Part shown: one piece after another, positions 1 through 11,100 of the stretch | How positions within the stretch are numbered: position 1 is the first letter of the stretch | Layout of the letters: each line of letters begins with the position of its first letter | DNA from: Coptis chinensis | Taxonomy: Eukaryota; Streptophyta; Magnoliopsida; Ranunculales; Ranunculaceae | Assembly (NCBI GenBank): GCA_015680905.1 | Contig: CM027378.1 | Span: forward strand, 58,119,501-58,183,500 | Length of the DNA stretch: 64,000 nucleotides | Reading direction: 5' to 3' | Notes under the pieces: generated by a model | What the model saw: only the letters and a program-made list of their open reading frames with translations | What the model was told of the DNA's origin: nothing | The model's database searches: none | Translations under genes and position numbers: made by a program

Positions 1-70
1 ACTGAAGAAATAATAAATCCCAACAAAAAAAGGACCTATAGCTAACATGTTATAAATAAATCTTTCTTCA

Positions 71-230
71 GAGGGGCGCGTGCGCGCTCAAATATCAAGC
101 AACAAGGGCGCGGGTGCGCTCTGTGATTTTATTAGAAACAGGCTTTTGCACGGTTTCTTAATGGGCTGGGCCAGCAATTTAGAAATAAAACTCAAAATTA
201 GAATACTGGAAGGAAGGGCACGGGCGCGCT
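71..230 (-). other. GC-rich leader motif cluster of El-1
   Basis: Three GC-rich blocks (71-89, 106-122, 215-230) stand out in AT-rich DNA. On the minus strand they read close to GAGCGCGCACGCGCCCC. The same motif recurs in the leaders of El-2 and El-4 and upstream of their post-pol ORFs. The long open frames across this stretch come from base composition. Function unknown. Confidence 0.6.
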
Positions 231-406
231 TCGAGTTACAGGTGCGAAAATTTCCAATAGACTTCCACGAGCAAAAAATTTTTTTTTTTTTTTTTTTCAA
301 AAAACAGCACACACGGTCAAATTCGAACCAAAAGGTGGGTGGGTGGGTGAATTGGGTTAACATAGAATTGGAAAAGTTAATAAAATTTAAATCTAAAAAC
401 AACTAA

Positions 407-422
407 GATGACAGCGACGCCA
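407..422 (-). other. Primer-binding site of El-1
   Basis: Two bases inside the LTR end, the minus strand reads TGGCGTCGCTGTCATC. It corresponds to TGGCGCCGTTGCC, the tRNA-Asp-type site known from Athila elements, with several differences. The equivalent position in El-2b, El-4 and El-5 carries a close variant, which supports the assignment. Confidence 0.65.
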
Positions 423-424
423 TT

Positions 425-1716
425 TGATAAACGTAAAATAAACATTTTTACCTAATCTTAACTAATTATGCTAGGAATAAGAAAAGTAAATTATTCTACG
501 TTTAGATCAAAGTTCTCCTCTCGATTATCATGTAATATCTTGAGTAAAAATTCGTTCCACTCCTAGTTGCTTAGAACGTAACAATTTCACTAATTTAAAC
601 AATTCAACAATATGATGAGAGTAATAATTCTAATAGAACTAATATGATGAGAACTAGTATTAAAGACATTCTAAATTAAATTATGACAATTTAATACTAA
701 GATGTAAATATAAAGGAGGAATTAGGGAGATTTGATATCCACCTTGATTAATCCATAACATGCTAATATAGATTTTTATTGCAACCCTAATATTTATGTT
801 TTCACACAAGATTCAACATAAAAGTTAGGTCTTTTTATCCCTAATTATTCATGACATCTCTAACCAACTAAACATTAGCATGAGAGGAAGTTTAAACCCA
901 TTCTCATGGTGAATGAACTACCCTCTAGAATTGAAACTCTTAAATACAATGATTCTATACTAACACATCAAGTCTTCATCAAAGCTTCAATCAAACCCCT
1001 CTAATGAAAGACATAATGAAATAACTACTTTATTAAAAATAACTTGAATTGAATTAATGGTGGCTAGGCTAATAAAACATAAACTAGGTTTACTAAAGAG
1101 AAAAACTAAGAGACATGAGGTAGGAGAGGAGAGAGTTAGAGTTTTGCCTTTGCCCTCTTTATATAGGAGAGAGCTAGGTTTATAATTTTGTGCATGGGCT
1201 TTGGAGCTATGTTTTGGGCAGCTAAATCAAACCCAAAACCTAAGTACTTAAGTCCAAAAAGGGTTTCGCTGTGGGAAATTACTGCAATAGTTTTTTCATC
1301 CACTTTTACGCCTCTGATTGGATCAAGGCATGGACCATTAGAAAGCTCTTTCTAAGCCGGTCGTTTTGACATATAATAGATCCAATGCCAATGTCTGAAT
1401 CCAAAGATATAACCTGCAAAAGTTCTGATGACTTTTATACTGTATTTCTGCCCGCGTTGACTTTGACTTTTTATCTTTGACTTGGCATTAAAAAGGATTT
1501 TTCTCCTTGAAACTTAGGCTTTAACCATAAAACTTCTTAGCAACCAACATTTGCTCATTTCTCTTGCAAAAGTGGCATATTCCTTCACATAATTGATTCC
1601 AAGACCTGAAATATACAAAAGTTCGTAAACGATACTAACTCTTATTTATTATAAACATAAATGGCCTATATGTAATGTTATTAAGGGGTTAAAACTACAG
1701 TATTGGGCTCTTATCA
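425..1716 (-). repeat. 5' LTR of El-1
   Basis: The 1292-bp LTR is bounded by TGATAAGAGCCC (minus strand, at 1716) and TTTATCA (at 425). It matches the El-4 LTRs over most of its length with many substitutions, so it is an older or divergent relative. It keeps the roughly 55-bp block that is missing from the 5' LTR of El-4. The short ORF-like stretches in it are not coding. Confidence 0.85.
1157..1166 (-). promoter_or_regulatory. TATA box of the El-1 LTR
   Basis: The minus strand reads CTATATAAAG followed by AGGGC, the same wording as the TATA box in the El-2 LTR at 43164-43173. Its place in the middle of the LTR fits the U3/R border. Confidence 0.6.
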
Positions 1717-3204
1717 CAGATCACTTATCTAGGTTAGCTAATGAAGATGACAGTGATTCCAAATCGATATATGACTCTTTTCCAAATGAGCATCTTTATT
1801 CAAATTTGTCTGCACCTTAGTATGCAGACATTGTTAACTTTTTAGTGTCTGAGATCATTCCTAAGATATGGACTAGGAATGAACACAAGAGATTTTTAGT
1901 CAAAGTTAAGTTTTACTAATGAGATGAACACTACCTTTTTAAATATTGTGCATATTAGATAATTCGTCGTTGCATTCCCCAGTAGGAGCACAATGAAGTC
2001 GTATCCTTCTGCCATGAACAATCATGCGGGGGTCATTTTAGTGGAAAGAAAACTGTCGCCAAAGTTCTTTTAATGCAGTTTTTATTAGCCGACCCAGTTT
2101 CAAGATACCCATACACATTGCAAAGCATGTATAAGATGTCAACAACTTGGGTGTATTACTCAACGTAATATGATGCCCTTAAATCCTATTCTTATAGTGT
2201 AGATTTTTTATGTCTGGGGCATAGATTTTATGGGCCCGTTTCCTATTTCACATGGTTTTAATAATATTCTTGTAGTTGTAGACTACGTTTCTAAATGGAT
2301 TGAAGCCATGGCTTGTCGTAATAATGACCATAGAACTATAGTATTATTTATAAAGGAGATTATCTTCTCACGTTTCGGCGTACCTAATGCCATCATTAGT
2401 GATGGAGGAAAACATTTTTGTAATAGAGTTATAGAAGCTTTAGTAAAGAAATATGGAGTTATCCATAAGGTGGGGACTCCATACCATCCTCAAACTAGTG
2501 GTCAAGTAGAGGTGTCCAATAGAGAAGTAAAAAATATTATAGAAACGACAGTTAATCCTGATAGGAAAGACTGGTCTAGATGCCTAACAGATGCTTTATG
2601 GACATATAGAATGACTTTTAAAACACCTATTAATATGTCCCCTTACCTCTTAGTTTTTGGTAAACCTTGTCACTTGCCTGTTGAGTTAGAATACCGTACC
2701 CTGTGGGCTATTAAAACTCTTATTTTCAACATTAACGCCACTGGTGTCAAGCGCAAATTACAATTAAATGAGCTTGAAGAAATCCGTAGTGATTCTTACA
2801 ATTTAGCAAAGGATTATAAAGCTAACATGAAACATATTCATGAGAAACATATTTTGCGTAAACAATTTTATCTTGGTCAAAAAGTTTTACTATATAACTC
2901 ACGTTTGCATATTTTTCTTGCAAAATTAAAAACACGTTGGTCAGGACCTTTTCTGGTTATTGATGTTACTCCTCAAGGAGTCATTACTTTGGTAAATCCC
3001 AAAGGCAACAATACCTTTCAAGTAAATGGCCAACGCTTAAAACATTTCCACGAATTACGTTTGCCCGCTGTAGAAGAAACTCTTCTACAAGACCCTGTTT
3101 CTAAGAACTCACCTCTATGCTTGGTGTACTTCCTATCCATATTCCAATTTTGGGAGTGCTCCATTAAGGTAACTGGACCCTCCTTTCGGAGTGTGTGGTT
3201 GTAA
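1717..3204 (+). pseudogene. El-2a pol remnant: end of RNase H region and integrase
   Basis: Joins cDNA to chromosomal DNA in a working element. The first part (1717-2229) is full of stops but still encodes the DHLSRLANEDDSDS linker and a decayed zinc-binding N-terminus. From 2230 a 324-residue frame is open and covers the integrase core: AIISDGG carries the second catalytic Asp and GQVEVSNRE the catalytic Glu, followed by the C-terminal part ([23 protein letters not shown]). The last 30 or so residues are frame-shifted compared with El-2b, which ends LLQDPVYED. Upstream pol is lost to the El-1 insertion. Integrase identity is sure; activity is not expected. Confidence 0.85.
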
Positions 3205-4071
3205 GTGCCAAATCTTAGTCCACATTCATGTAATTAACATATTCCTTTGTTGCACTTTTTCTCGTTTCTTTTTAGTAGTGTTTCTCTATGGAGTGATTTA
3301 TATTTTTATATGCTTTGTTTGTTTTCTTTTTTTCAAAAATAAATTTCATAAAAATTAGAAAATATAAACCCATAAATATTAGATAGATTAGAAAGTCTAG
3401 GGTATCTGACTTTAAAAGACCTTCTTTTTCACTACAACAAAAAAAATTCATCTTATTCTAAAATTTTGTTTGGGGTGGGTAATCACCCCACCTTGTTCTC
3501 TCAACTTCCTATCTTTGTTTATGCTGCTGTAAGTCATGATTCGTGTGACACAATCTAGTCTTATAGATTTTCCATCGCCCTCATAACTTATGCCATTTAC
3601 GCATTTTGAGGCGTTCTTCCACCATTTCATATGTCACCCACAGTTAGATTTGAGTTTTTTCCTAGATCATTAGATAACATTCTTCATGTTGATCATTTTC
3701 ATAGCACATTCGCAAAAATTGGACCGCTAACAAATTGAGAATCTTAGTTTTAATTTTACGAGGAAGCATGACAAGATGGGTATTTTAGAAAAGATTTGGG
3801 CTTGGGCCAAAATTCATTTTTCCACCCAGCCTACGATATTTACACCCCACTGACATCCCATTTAAACTCGCGCACCGCCCATTCACTTCATCTTCTCAAT
3901 AAAAAATTAACCTAACCTAAATTGATCCCAGCGCGCACCGCGCCTACCAGAAACTAAATCTAAGGGTGACCCTCGCCCTCAACTACACAAACTTTCTCCA
4001 AATTTTTACAGCAGCTTCCCATAATCATACCCTATTCAATCCCTTACTTGTATTCAAAATCCAACCATACA
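3205..4071 (+). other. El-2a noncoding spacer between pol and ORF-A
   Basis: AT-rich spacer with a purine tract at 3468-3480 and a GC-rich leader at 3869-3985 (AGCGCGCACCGCGC at about 3930). El-2b keeps the same spacer at 51657-52625. I see no ORF here; the 60-residue minus-strand frame at 3448-3630 has no counterpart in the El-2b copy. Confidence 0.7.
3468..3480 (+). other. Purine tract after pol (El-2a)
   Basis: GTTTGGGGTGGGT. It is a close copy of the 3' polypurine tract of the same family (GTTTGGGAGTGGT at 42601-42613) but sits after integrase. Equivalents occur at 52019-52032 and 35282-35293. Confidence 0.6.
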
Positions 4072-5194
4072 ATGGCCCGACCAGTAAAAATCATACCAGA
4101 ATTTGCATTTAACGCGGAGATATTCCAGCCATTCTATGGTACGGAGATGCGTGCTAGAGGGTGGGATAGAATGTGGTACTCTACTGAGGAGTACTACCAT
4201 GAGGATTTGGTGTTGAAGTTTTATCAAAATAAGAGGATACTTCCTTTAAGGAGGATGTTTGTGGATTTTGACGGAGTTCACATGGATGTGACTCGTGATT
4301 TGCTCGCTACCATCACTGTGATACTAGCAAAACAGGTCACCCTGACCTTACAGCGATCCCAATTTGATGGAGTGTATCAGTTGATGCCGGAGATGCTGCT
4401 TGAGGGTCGATACAATAATCGTTCTCACTGTGCCAGGCAGCAGTCACTGAGGATTAACCAGCTGGTTGTGACACAGTGGCTAGAAAAGAACCTCTGTAAC
4501 ACTTCGAAGTCGAGTGACATCAGCTTGTCGTTCCTACACGTTCTTTGGGTTCTGCAGAACAGGAGGTATGGTTTTTGCCTCATTGATTTTATACGTGAAG
4601 AACTTATGGCTGTAGGCCTGAGCATTACACCCCTTCCTGTTTCAGTTACTAAGATTATGTTATCTTAGGGTCGTGTGCCTGAGTCACCTAGGACTCATAT
4701 TAAGCTTCACTCAAATACAAAGGTGTATAGTGACTGCGTCCAAAGGAATTGGACACTGCCTGAAGAGAGAGCTGATGGTATGGATCAGGATGAGGATGAA
4801 GATGAATATCCTGCTTGTTTTGCTGAGAATGCTATGGATCATGCTACTTCTGATTTTGCACATTTTTCACTACTCCTATCCATAGCGGGATGCGTACTCT
4901 TTATGATCATCAACGAAACCTAACTACATTCTGTGAATCGATACAAAGGCGTCAAGGTTCCTTTCAACGTGATCACCGCAGCCTAGAGCATAACATTCGA
5001 ATCATTGCCGACAACCACGCTGACATGCTTAATTCTATAGAAAATATGGAAGAGGCGCAGGCAGCTTTTCAGCCGAAGTCTTGAGACCTTTGCTCTAGCC
5101 AGGAGGTTCGCCTTCTTCTTTTGATTCTAGACATGAGCGTAGTCGTTGTCGTCGTCCGTCTGACGGTTCAGGACCTTCTTCTTCCCAGGGATAG
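4072..5194 (+). pseudogene. ORF-A of El-2a, post-pol plant-retroelement protein
   Basis: I take the start as the ATG at 4072 (MARPVKIIPEF), matched by the ATG at 52626 in El-2b. The protein resembles the uncharacterised domain found after pol in Athila elements: RARGWDRMWYS, LVLKFYQN, MFVDFDGVHMDVTRDLLA, then a helical part ending PLPVSVTKIM. After a TAG at 4666-4668 the frame stays open into an acidic stretch (DQDEDEDEY), then a frameshift near 4870 leads to a helical tail (4890-5084) and an Arg/Ser-rich end. I see no signal peptide or clear membrane helix, so 'env' would be only a positional name. Function unknown. Confidence 0.7.
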
Positions 5195-5489
5195 CTTATT
5201 TATATTTGATTTGTTGTGATGAATTTGATTTAGAATTATTTCTGTTTTGTAATAACTATTTAATTTCCATACTTATTTTAATTTCAATACTTTAGTTTAA
5301 TTAATCGTTAATTTCATTTTTAGTTAAGTAGTTAGTATTTATTTGTTTATGTGATTATTTATCTATGCACGTATTGATAAATTTAATGTATGATTAATCA
5401 CATATTCCTTACCGTATAGATTTTAAGTTGATATTCAGCATGTGTAGATAATTTAATTGATCAATGTCATGAACCCCCCCTCTCAAATT

Positions 5490-5503
5490 GTTTGGGGGTG
5501 GTA
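5490..5503 (+). other. Purine tract after ORF-A (El-2a)
   Basis: GTTTGGGGGTGGTA, preceded by a C-rich run. It matches the element's 3' polypurine tract more closely than chance would allow, and recurs at 54066-54078 and 36506-36517. Confidence 0.6.
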
Positions 5504-5924
5504 TATTTTAATATATGTAAACGTATAAAATTGCATGCCTTAAATCACATTTATATAAGTTTTAGGCCAAAATATAAGAACCCTTGGGCCTTGTTTAATT
5601 TAATTGGGATCCACAATGTAATTAGGTACCTGATATTTCGAGGAATGTCAAAGTTTTGCGGAATTTCATAAGCTAATCTAATAGAGAAACCCATTATATG
5701 CAACCCATGGGCCTTGTTTTATTCAATTGGAATCCATAATGTAATTAGGAATCTTAAATTTCGTGGAATGTCAAAATTTCAGGGAATTTCGGAAGCTAAT
5801 CATATATAGAAATTTCAAAAACTGAAATAGAATTCATGTGTATGGAACTATTCTAAAAATATATTTTTTTTTTCACATCTTTTATTTTAGCAATAATCCA
5901 GCCTTAGACTTAGCAACCAAACAC

Positions 5925-5932
5925 TATAAAAT
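5925..5932 (+). promoter_or_regulatory. Putative internal TATA box upstream of ORF-B (El-2a)
   Basis: TATAAAAT, followed by a CA-rich stretch typical of plant transcription starts (CACACACGCCTCACACAAGC region near 5995) and the GC-rich leader, about 265 bp before the ORF-B ATG. The position is conserved at 54480-54487 and 36812-36819. Promoter activity is inferred. Confidence 0.45.
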
Positions 5933-6022
5933 CAATCTCTAAGCATGTGGTTTCATAACTGAAAACCCTAGACACATCGCTGCATCTCAGAGCTCACACA
6001 CGCCTCACACAAGCACAAACTT

Positions 6023-6115
6023 AGCGCGCACCGCGCTCGTATTAACCTATATCAGCATTCTTAGTTGCGCACTGCGCCCACCAAAGGTATATCTTAAGCG
6101 CACGCACGCCCTCAC
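6023..6115 (+). other. GC-rich leader of ORF-B (El-2a)
   Basis: Contains AGCGCGCACCGCGC at 6023, GCGCACTGCGCCC near 6067 and a third GC block near 6098. The first is identical over 14 bases to the motif ahead of ORF-A at about 3930. Function unknown. Confidence 0.55.
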
Positions 6116-6210
6116 CGCCACAAAGAAGGCTCGGATTTCCAGGTTCCACTTTTCTAACTTTCAGTACTTTAATTACTTACTCGGTTGTTATGTCTTTAGA
6201 ATTGACTAAG

Positions 6211-6450
6211 TGACCTTGCCTCTTTTTTTGTGTGTGAGATGGTATATGGATGATGTAGATAGATGATGGTCGTTGAACAAATTAGAAGCGTATCAAAACC
6301 TAATTATCCCCCAATAAGTAAAGGATGAGTAGGGTATCGTTCCACTTTTAAGTGTATGTTTATATGAAGGACAAGACTGGAAATGGGGTTTGAGAGATTA
6401 AAAACTATTATTATAGATTTTAGATTCTAATGCTAAACCAAACTAAACTA
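6211..6450 (-). repeat. 3' LTR fragment of El-3
   Basis: These 240 bp match 16833-17072 with only a few differences, then similarity stops abruptly where L1 begins. About 1.35 kb of this LTR is missing and does not reappear after L1. Confidence 0.85.
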
Positions 6451-6792
6451 GGTTCAAAAAGAAGCTAGTGTCACTCTAATGGGTACCACTTGTAGGGCGA
6501 TTGGTGTAACATAACATAGTTTGCTGTCTTGATCAGGTGCCATCTTTTTTTTACCTAAACTAGACAAAACAAAATCCTTCGTAGGTTCTTATCTAGTTTT
6601 TTTTCCTTCTTTCTTTCCACTAATAGTAAAATCCTCCTTTGTCAACTAAGGGAGTTTATTAGTGGCAGATTAAAGGTGTTTCATCCCCTGTTGGTAAAAT
6701 CCTCTTCTACATATAGATTGAGTTCGCAGAGGAACAAAGGAGGTATCTGGGTTTTTCCTGCTTAAAACGGGTCTCTGTACTAGAACTAGTTT

Positions 6793-8169
6793 ATGGCTTC
6801 TTCAAGCAACCCAAAAAGGGCTGCGGATACTCGTGGCACTTCTTGGAGTTCATTGTTTGGTGGGACTGGGTCGTCAGAGTCTACAGTGGCCTTTAAATCG
6901 TTCTCTCCCATCTTTGTGGATGGAGTGGCTCAGTTCCCTTCAGATTTATTGGAACAAGGTAGTAAGGAATGGGATGATTATCTGGTGGGGTATTTTCTGG
7001 ATAAAAGATTGTCCTTTTTTACTGTAAAGGATATATTGGAGAAAAAGTGGAAATTTAAAGGTTCGTTTGATATCATCACAGACAAGGAACTCTTTTAATT
7101 GAGTTTTACGAGCTCGGAAGATCGCCAAATGGTGTTGGATGAAGGTCCGATCTTTATCGTGGGTCGAGTGTTTGTAGTTAAGCTATGGACAGTTGAGGTA
7201 GATAACTACAAAAACAAGGCAGCGTCAATCCCTCTATGGGTCAAGCTGTTGGATGTACCAAAAGAAATGTGGACGTTTGATGGACTCTCGTACCTAGCGA
7301 GCTTAGTGGGAGGCACACCTATGTTTATGGACGACGCAACAGCGAAACGGAAAAGATTATCCTTTGCGAGATTTTGTATCGAGTTCCCTGTGAACTATGA
7401 ATATAAAGAAGCTATAACAGTGAAGGCTGGGAACCGGGAGGTTGTTATACCTTTGGAATATCCATGGAAACCGAAGTCTTGTACAAATTGCAACAAGTTT
7501 GGGCATGGGGCAGATCAATGCAATAGTAGAACGACTAGAGTATGGCGACAAAGGGCAGTTCAGCGAAATGGCAATGCTGCAACAACAACTGACAGCATTA
7601 GAGGAGAAAATCTGAGCCAAGAGGGTAATGTACCCGAAACTGAGCAGGAAGGAACAGAGGCTCTAGCAGTTGCTAGTATAACTTCTGATCAAAGTTTGGT
7701 GAATGGGAATAACGATAGTGGAGATATGAGCATATGTATTGTGGATGAAAATGGACAGCAGGCCCATCAGAGTCAGGATGAGAGTCTCACACTCAGTAAT
7801 ATCAACTTAGGGCCCCTAGGATGTGTAGTGAGTAGCTTTGGCGATCATACTTCTGAGGATCAGGCCCGAGGAGCTTTGCATACTCCTATACAACAAATGA
7901 GAGGCCTACACCCTGAAGCAGACTTATTCTGTGCAGAGAGAAATATCTTCGAGGAACTGGCAGACCTGGAAGATGATGATATTTCTGATGCTGAGCCAGA
8001 GTTGTTTGGGGATAAAGTGGTTACGCCAAGAATAGAATCAGAAGAAGTGGAGAGGTCTGCAGTGCAAACAAGAGCTCAGAAGCAAAAGGCAGCGCAAAAG
8101 ACGCAGCCTCAGTCAGGGAAGAGAGGAAGGGGGAAGAACAAAGGGAGTGGCAAGAAGAAAGGCCGATAA
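6793..8169 (+). pseudogene. LINE L1 ORF1, nucleic-acid-binding protein
   Basis: Packages LINE RNA into a particle with ORF2. One 458-codon frame with a single TAA at 7096-7098. Residues about 50-215 resemble the DUF4283 domain usual in plant LINE ORF1 (YFLDKRLSFF, SIPLWVKLLDVPKEMW, ARFCIEF). A CCHC zinc knuckle CTNCNKFGHGADQC is at 7480-7521 (residue 230). The rest is acidic and low in order, ending in a basic tail (GRGKNKGSGKKKGR). ORF2 begins nine bases after the stop. Confidence 0.85.
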
Positions 8170-8178
8170 TCCATCCCA

Positions 8179-11100
8179 ATGATTAGAGTTGGTAGTTGGA
8201 ATGTTAGGGGAATAAACGACTGCGTGAAAGCTAAGCAGTTGAGTAAGTTTATAATAGAGAATAAAATAAGTTGTATGGGACTGTTGGAAACAAAAGTTCG
8301 AATGGAGAAAATGGTGAACACTAAGAGTTTAGTGTGTCCTTAATGGGAGTTGGAATACAACTATACAAGTGATGAGTATGGTCGCATATGGATTTGTTGG
8401 GACCCAAGTATTTTGGCTATTCAAAAGGAGGTGGAAAGGGGACAATTTGTGCACTGTAAGACTACTAGTTTGCAGTTTGGTTTTAGTTTTTTGTTAACGA
8501 TCGTGTATGCGAGCAATAAGTACCAAGATAGGCAGATTTTGTGGGAGGAGCTAAATGCCTTAAGTGCTGGTATCCATGGGCCTTGGTGTGTGATGGGAGA
8601 CTTCAATAGTGTGCTATTCTCCCATGAAAGAATAGGTGACAGAGCTGTACATCCGAGAGAAACGCAGTCGTTTGCCAGTTGTTTGAATCTAGCAGGTTTA
8701 TTTGATCTTAATGCGTCAGGTTGTTTCTATACTTGGAATAGTGGAGGAGCAAACATGAGAAAATGGTCAAAGTTGGATAGATGCTTAGTCAATGCTGCCT
8801 GGTCAGCTCTAATCTTGGCTACAAATGTGGAAATTTTAAGCCAAGGAATATCAGACCACTGCCCTCTGGTTATGTTGTTCTTGAGTTCTGAAAGAAGACA
8901 CCCCCCGTTCAGGTTTTGAAATGTATGGTTGCTTCACAAGGACTTCCAGGCTTCGCTAAAGGAGAGTTGGGATATACCAGAACATGGCAGCCCACCATTC
9001 ATGTTGACAAGGAAATTGAAAAGTTTAAAGGCAGTATTGAAAGGTTGGGCAAGATCATTGAGCAATGATATTCAGAGGATGGTCAAAGAAGCAAGAACGC
9101 AACTCCAATCAGTGCAAGAATTGTTACATTGGAACCCTTTGGACTGTACCCTTAGTGCTCAAGAGTTTGAGTTGCGATTTAAGCTATGTAGATTGATTAA
9201 AATGGAGGAAGCAGACATTTTTCATAAAACGGATATTGATTGGTTATGCTTCGGAGATAAGTGTAGTGCATATTTTTTCAATGCACTAAAGGAGAAAAAA
9301 TCTCGAAACTTAGTAGGGGTTATAGAAGATGCACAAGGCACAAAAAGAGATGGGAAAGACCAAGTAGCAGCTGCCTTTCTCCAGTTTTATTCGGATCTTT
9401 TGGGAGTGCCCTGTGAAGCTTATTATGACTCTGGGTTTCTAAATAATCTCAAAGTAAAGGAGATCGACCAGAATACAAGCATCTCTCTAATCTCCCCTAT
9501 TTCAGCACTAGAGATCAAGGAGGCTTTGTTCGATATGGAGGATAATAAATCACCAGGACCAGAGGGATATAATGCCTGTTTTTTCAAAGAAAGCTGGGAT
9601 GTTATTGGAGCAGAGTTTACCAGAGCTATCCAGTATATATTCATGCACAGGAAAATTCTTGGAGGTATAAATTCCACCTTTCTCTGCCTCATTCCAAAGA
9701 TGAAAAATGCATCTTCAGTTGGCTCTTTTCGACCCATAGCTTGCTGTAACATCATATATAAATGTGTGGCGAAAGTTATCACCAACAGGATGAAGACTTG
9801 CATTTCTGGGCTAATCTCTAGTTCCCAATCAGCTTTCATACCGGGGAGGTCTATACAAGATAATCTTCTCTTACCTCATGAGCTATTAAGAGGGTATTCG
9901 AGAAAGCATGGCCAGAAGCGATGTGCAATCAAGCTTGATATAAAAAAGGCGTACGACTCTGTTTCTTGGCAAGCTCTTGAAGCCATCTTGTGCCTATTCA
10001 AGTTTCCTAACTTGTTCATAGAGTGGGTAAAAATGTGTTATGAAACTCCTACATATTCAGTTATGGTGAATGGGATGCCGGAAGGCTACTTTGAAGGAAA
10101 AAGAGGATTGCGGCAGGGTGATCCAGTTTCTCCGTATTTGTTTGTACTTGTCATGGAGATCTTGAGTGCACTCCTCCATCAAGATTTATAAATGAACAGA
10201 ATAAGTGCTCATTCGAAGTGCCGAAAGTTAGAGATATCACACCTCTGTTTTGCGGATGATGTACTACTCTTCTGTAAAGGCAATATTGAATCTATGAAGG
10301 CCATAAGGGATACTCTGAAAATTTTCTCTGATGCAACAGGGCTTCATTTTAGCAATGATAAGACAACACTTCTCATAGGCAGCATGAATGAAGCAGAAGG
10401 GCTAGAGTTGGCAGCAGTTCTGAATATCTCAGTGGTTGCTCCACCTATCACTTACTTAGGTCTCCCTCTCACCGCAACGAGACTTGGCATAAGAGAATGT
10501 CTGCCACTAATAGAGAAGATTTCGGCTAGAATATCCAACTGGAAGAATAAGGACCTCAACAGAGCTGGGAGACTGCAATTGGTGAAATCAGTCTTATCTT
10601 CTTTTCAAACCTACTGGGCTCAAATTTTCGTTCTTCCTAAGAATGTGATAGAAAAAGTGGCAAAATTATGCAACAGGTTCATATGGGCTGGGACAAGCAT
10701 GGAAAAGAAGATGCATCATGCAAGTAGTGCGACCCTCAGACTAGATAAAGAACACGGAGGGATTAGCCTTGTTGACCTTAGAGTTTGGAATAAAGCAGCA
10801 TACTGTGGCCTGGTTTTTAAACTTGCACAGAAATCAGATTGTCTATGGGTCAAATGGTCATGGCAACATCACATCAAGCAAAAACATTTTTGGACCATGA
10901 AAGCTCCGAAGGACTGTTCATGGGTGTGGAGGGGCATAATGAAACATAGAGAGATATCATGGAAGTTCATTAGATACTGTATTGCAAATGGAAATGGTAC
11001 CAGCTTCTGGCATGACCCATGGTGTTCAGGCCCTCTTATTCTCAATAGTCAAGCCAGAGCTCTACTAGCAAATGCAGTCCCAGAAGATGCAAAGGTGTCA

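Larger units (their letters stand above)
1..1716 (-). mobile_element. El-1: Athila-like Ty3/gypsy element, 5' end only
   Basis: On the minus strand this reads LTR (1716 to 425), primer-binding site (422 to 407) and untranslated leader down to the window edge, so gag and pol lie outside to the left. The LTR is clearly related to the El-4 LTRs: it starts TGATAAGAGCCC and ends TTTATCA. It is inserted in the pol region of El-2a, which resumes at 1717 at the RNase H/integrase junction. The target duplication cannot be tested because the other end is outside the window. Confidence 0.85.
5195..6189 (+). other. El-2a noncoding spacer between ORF-A and ORF-B
   Basis: AT-rich spacer with purine tract (5490-5503), TATA box (5925-5932) and GC-rich leader (6023-6115). 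Two sequences near 5580-5620 and 5700-5740 look like a diverged direct duplication, both reading close to CCCTTGGGCCTTGTTTAATT and CATAATGTAATTAGG. The same layout is present in El-2b. Confidence 0.7.

Noticed and set aside
80..406. 108-residue plus-strand frame and 104-residue minus-strand frame in the same place
   Set aside because: They lie in the untranslated leader and primer site of El-1, contain a homopolymer run, and have no counterpart in relatives.
4072..5194. Reading ORF-A as a true retroviral envelope gene
   Set aside because: No signal peptide, no convincing membrane helix and no cleavage motif; only the position after pol fits.
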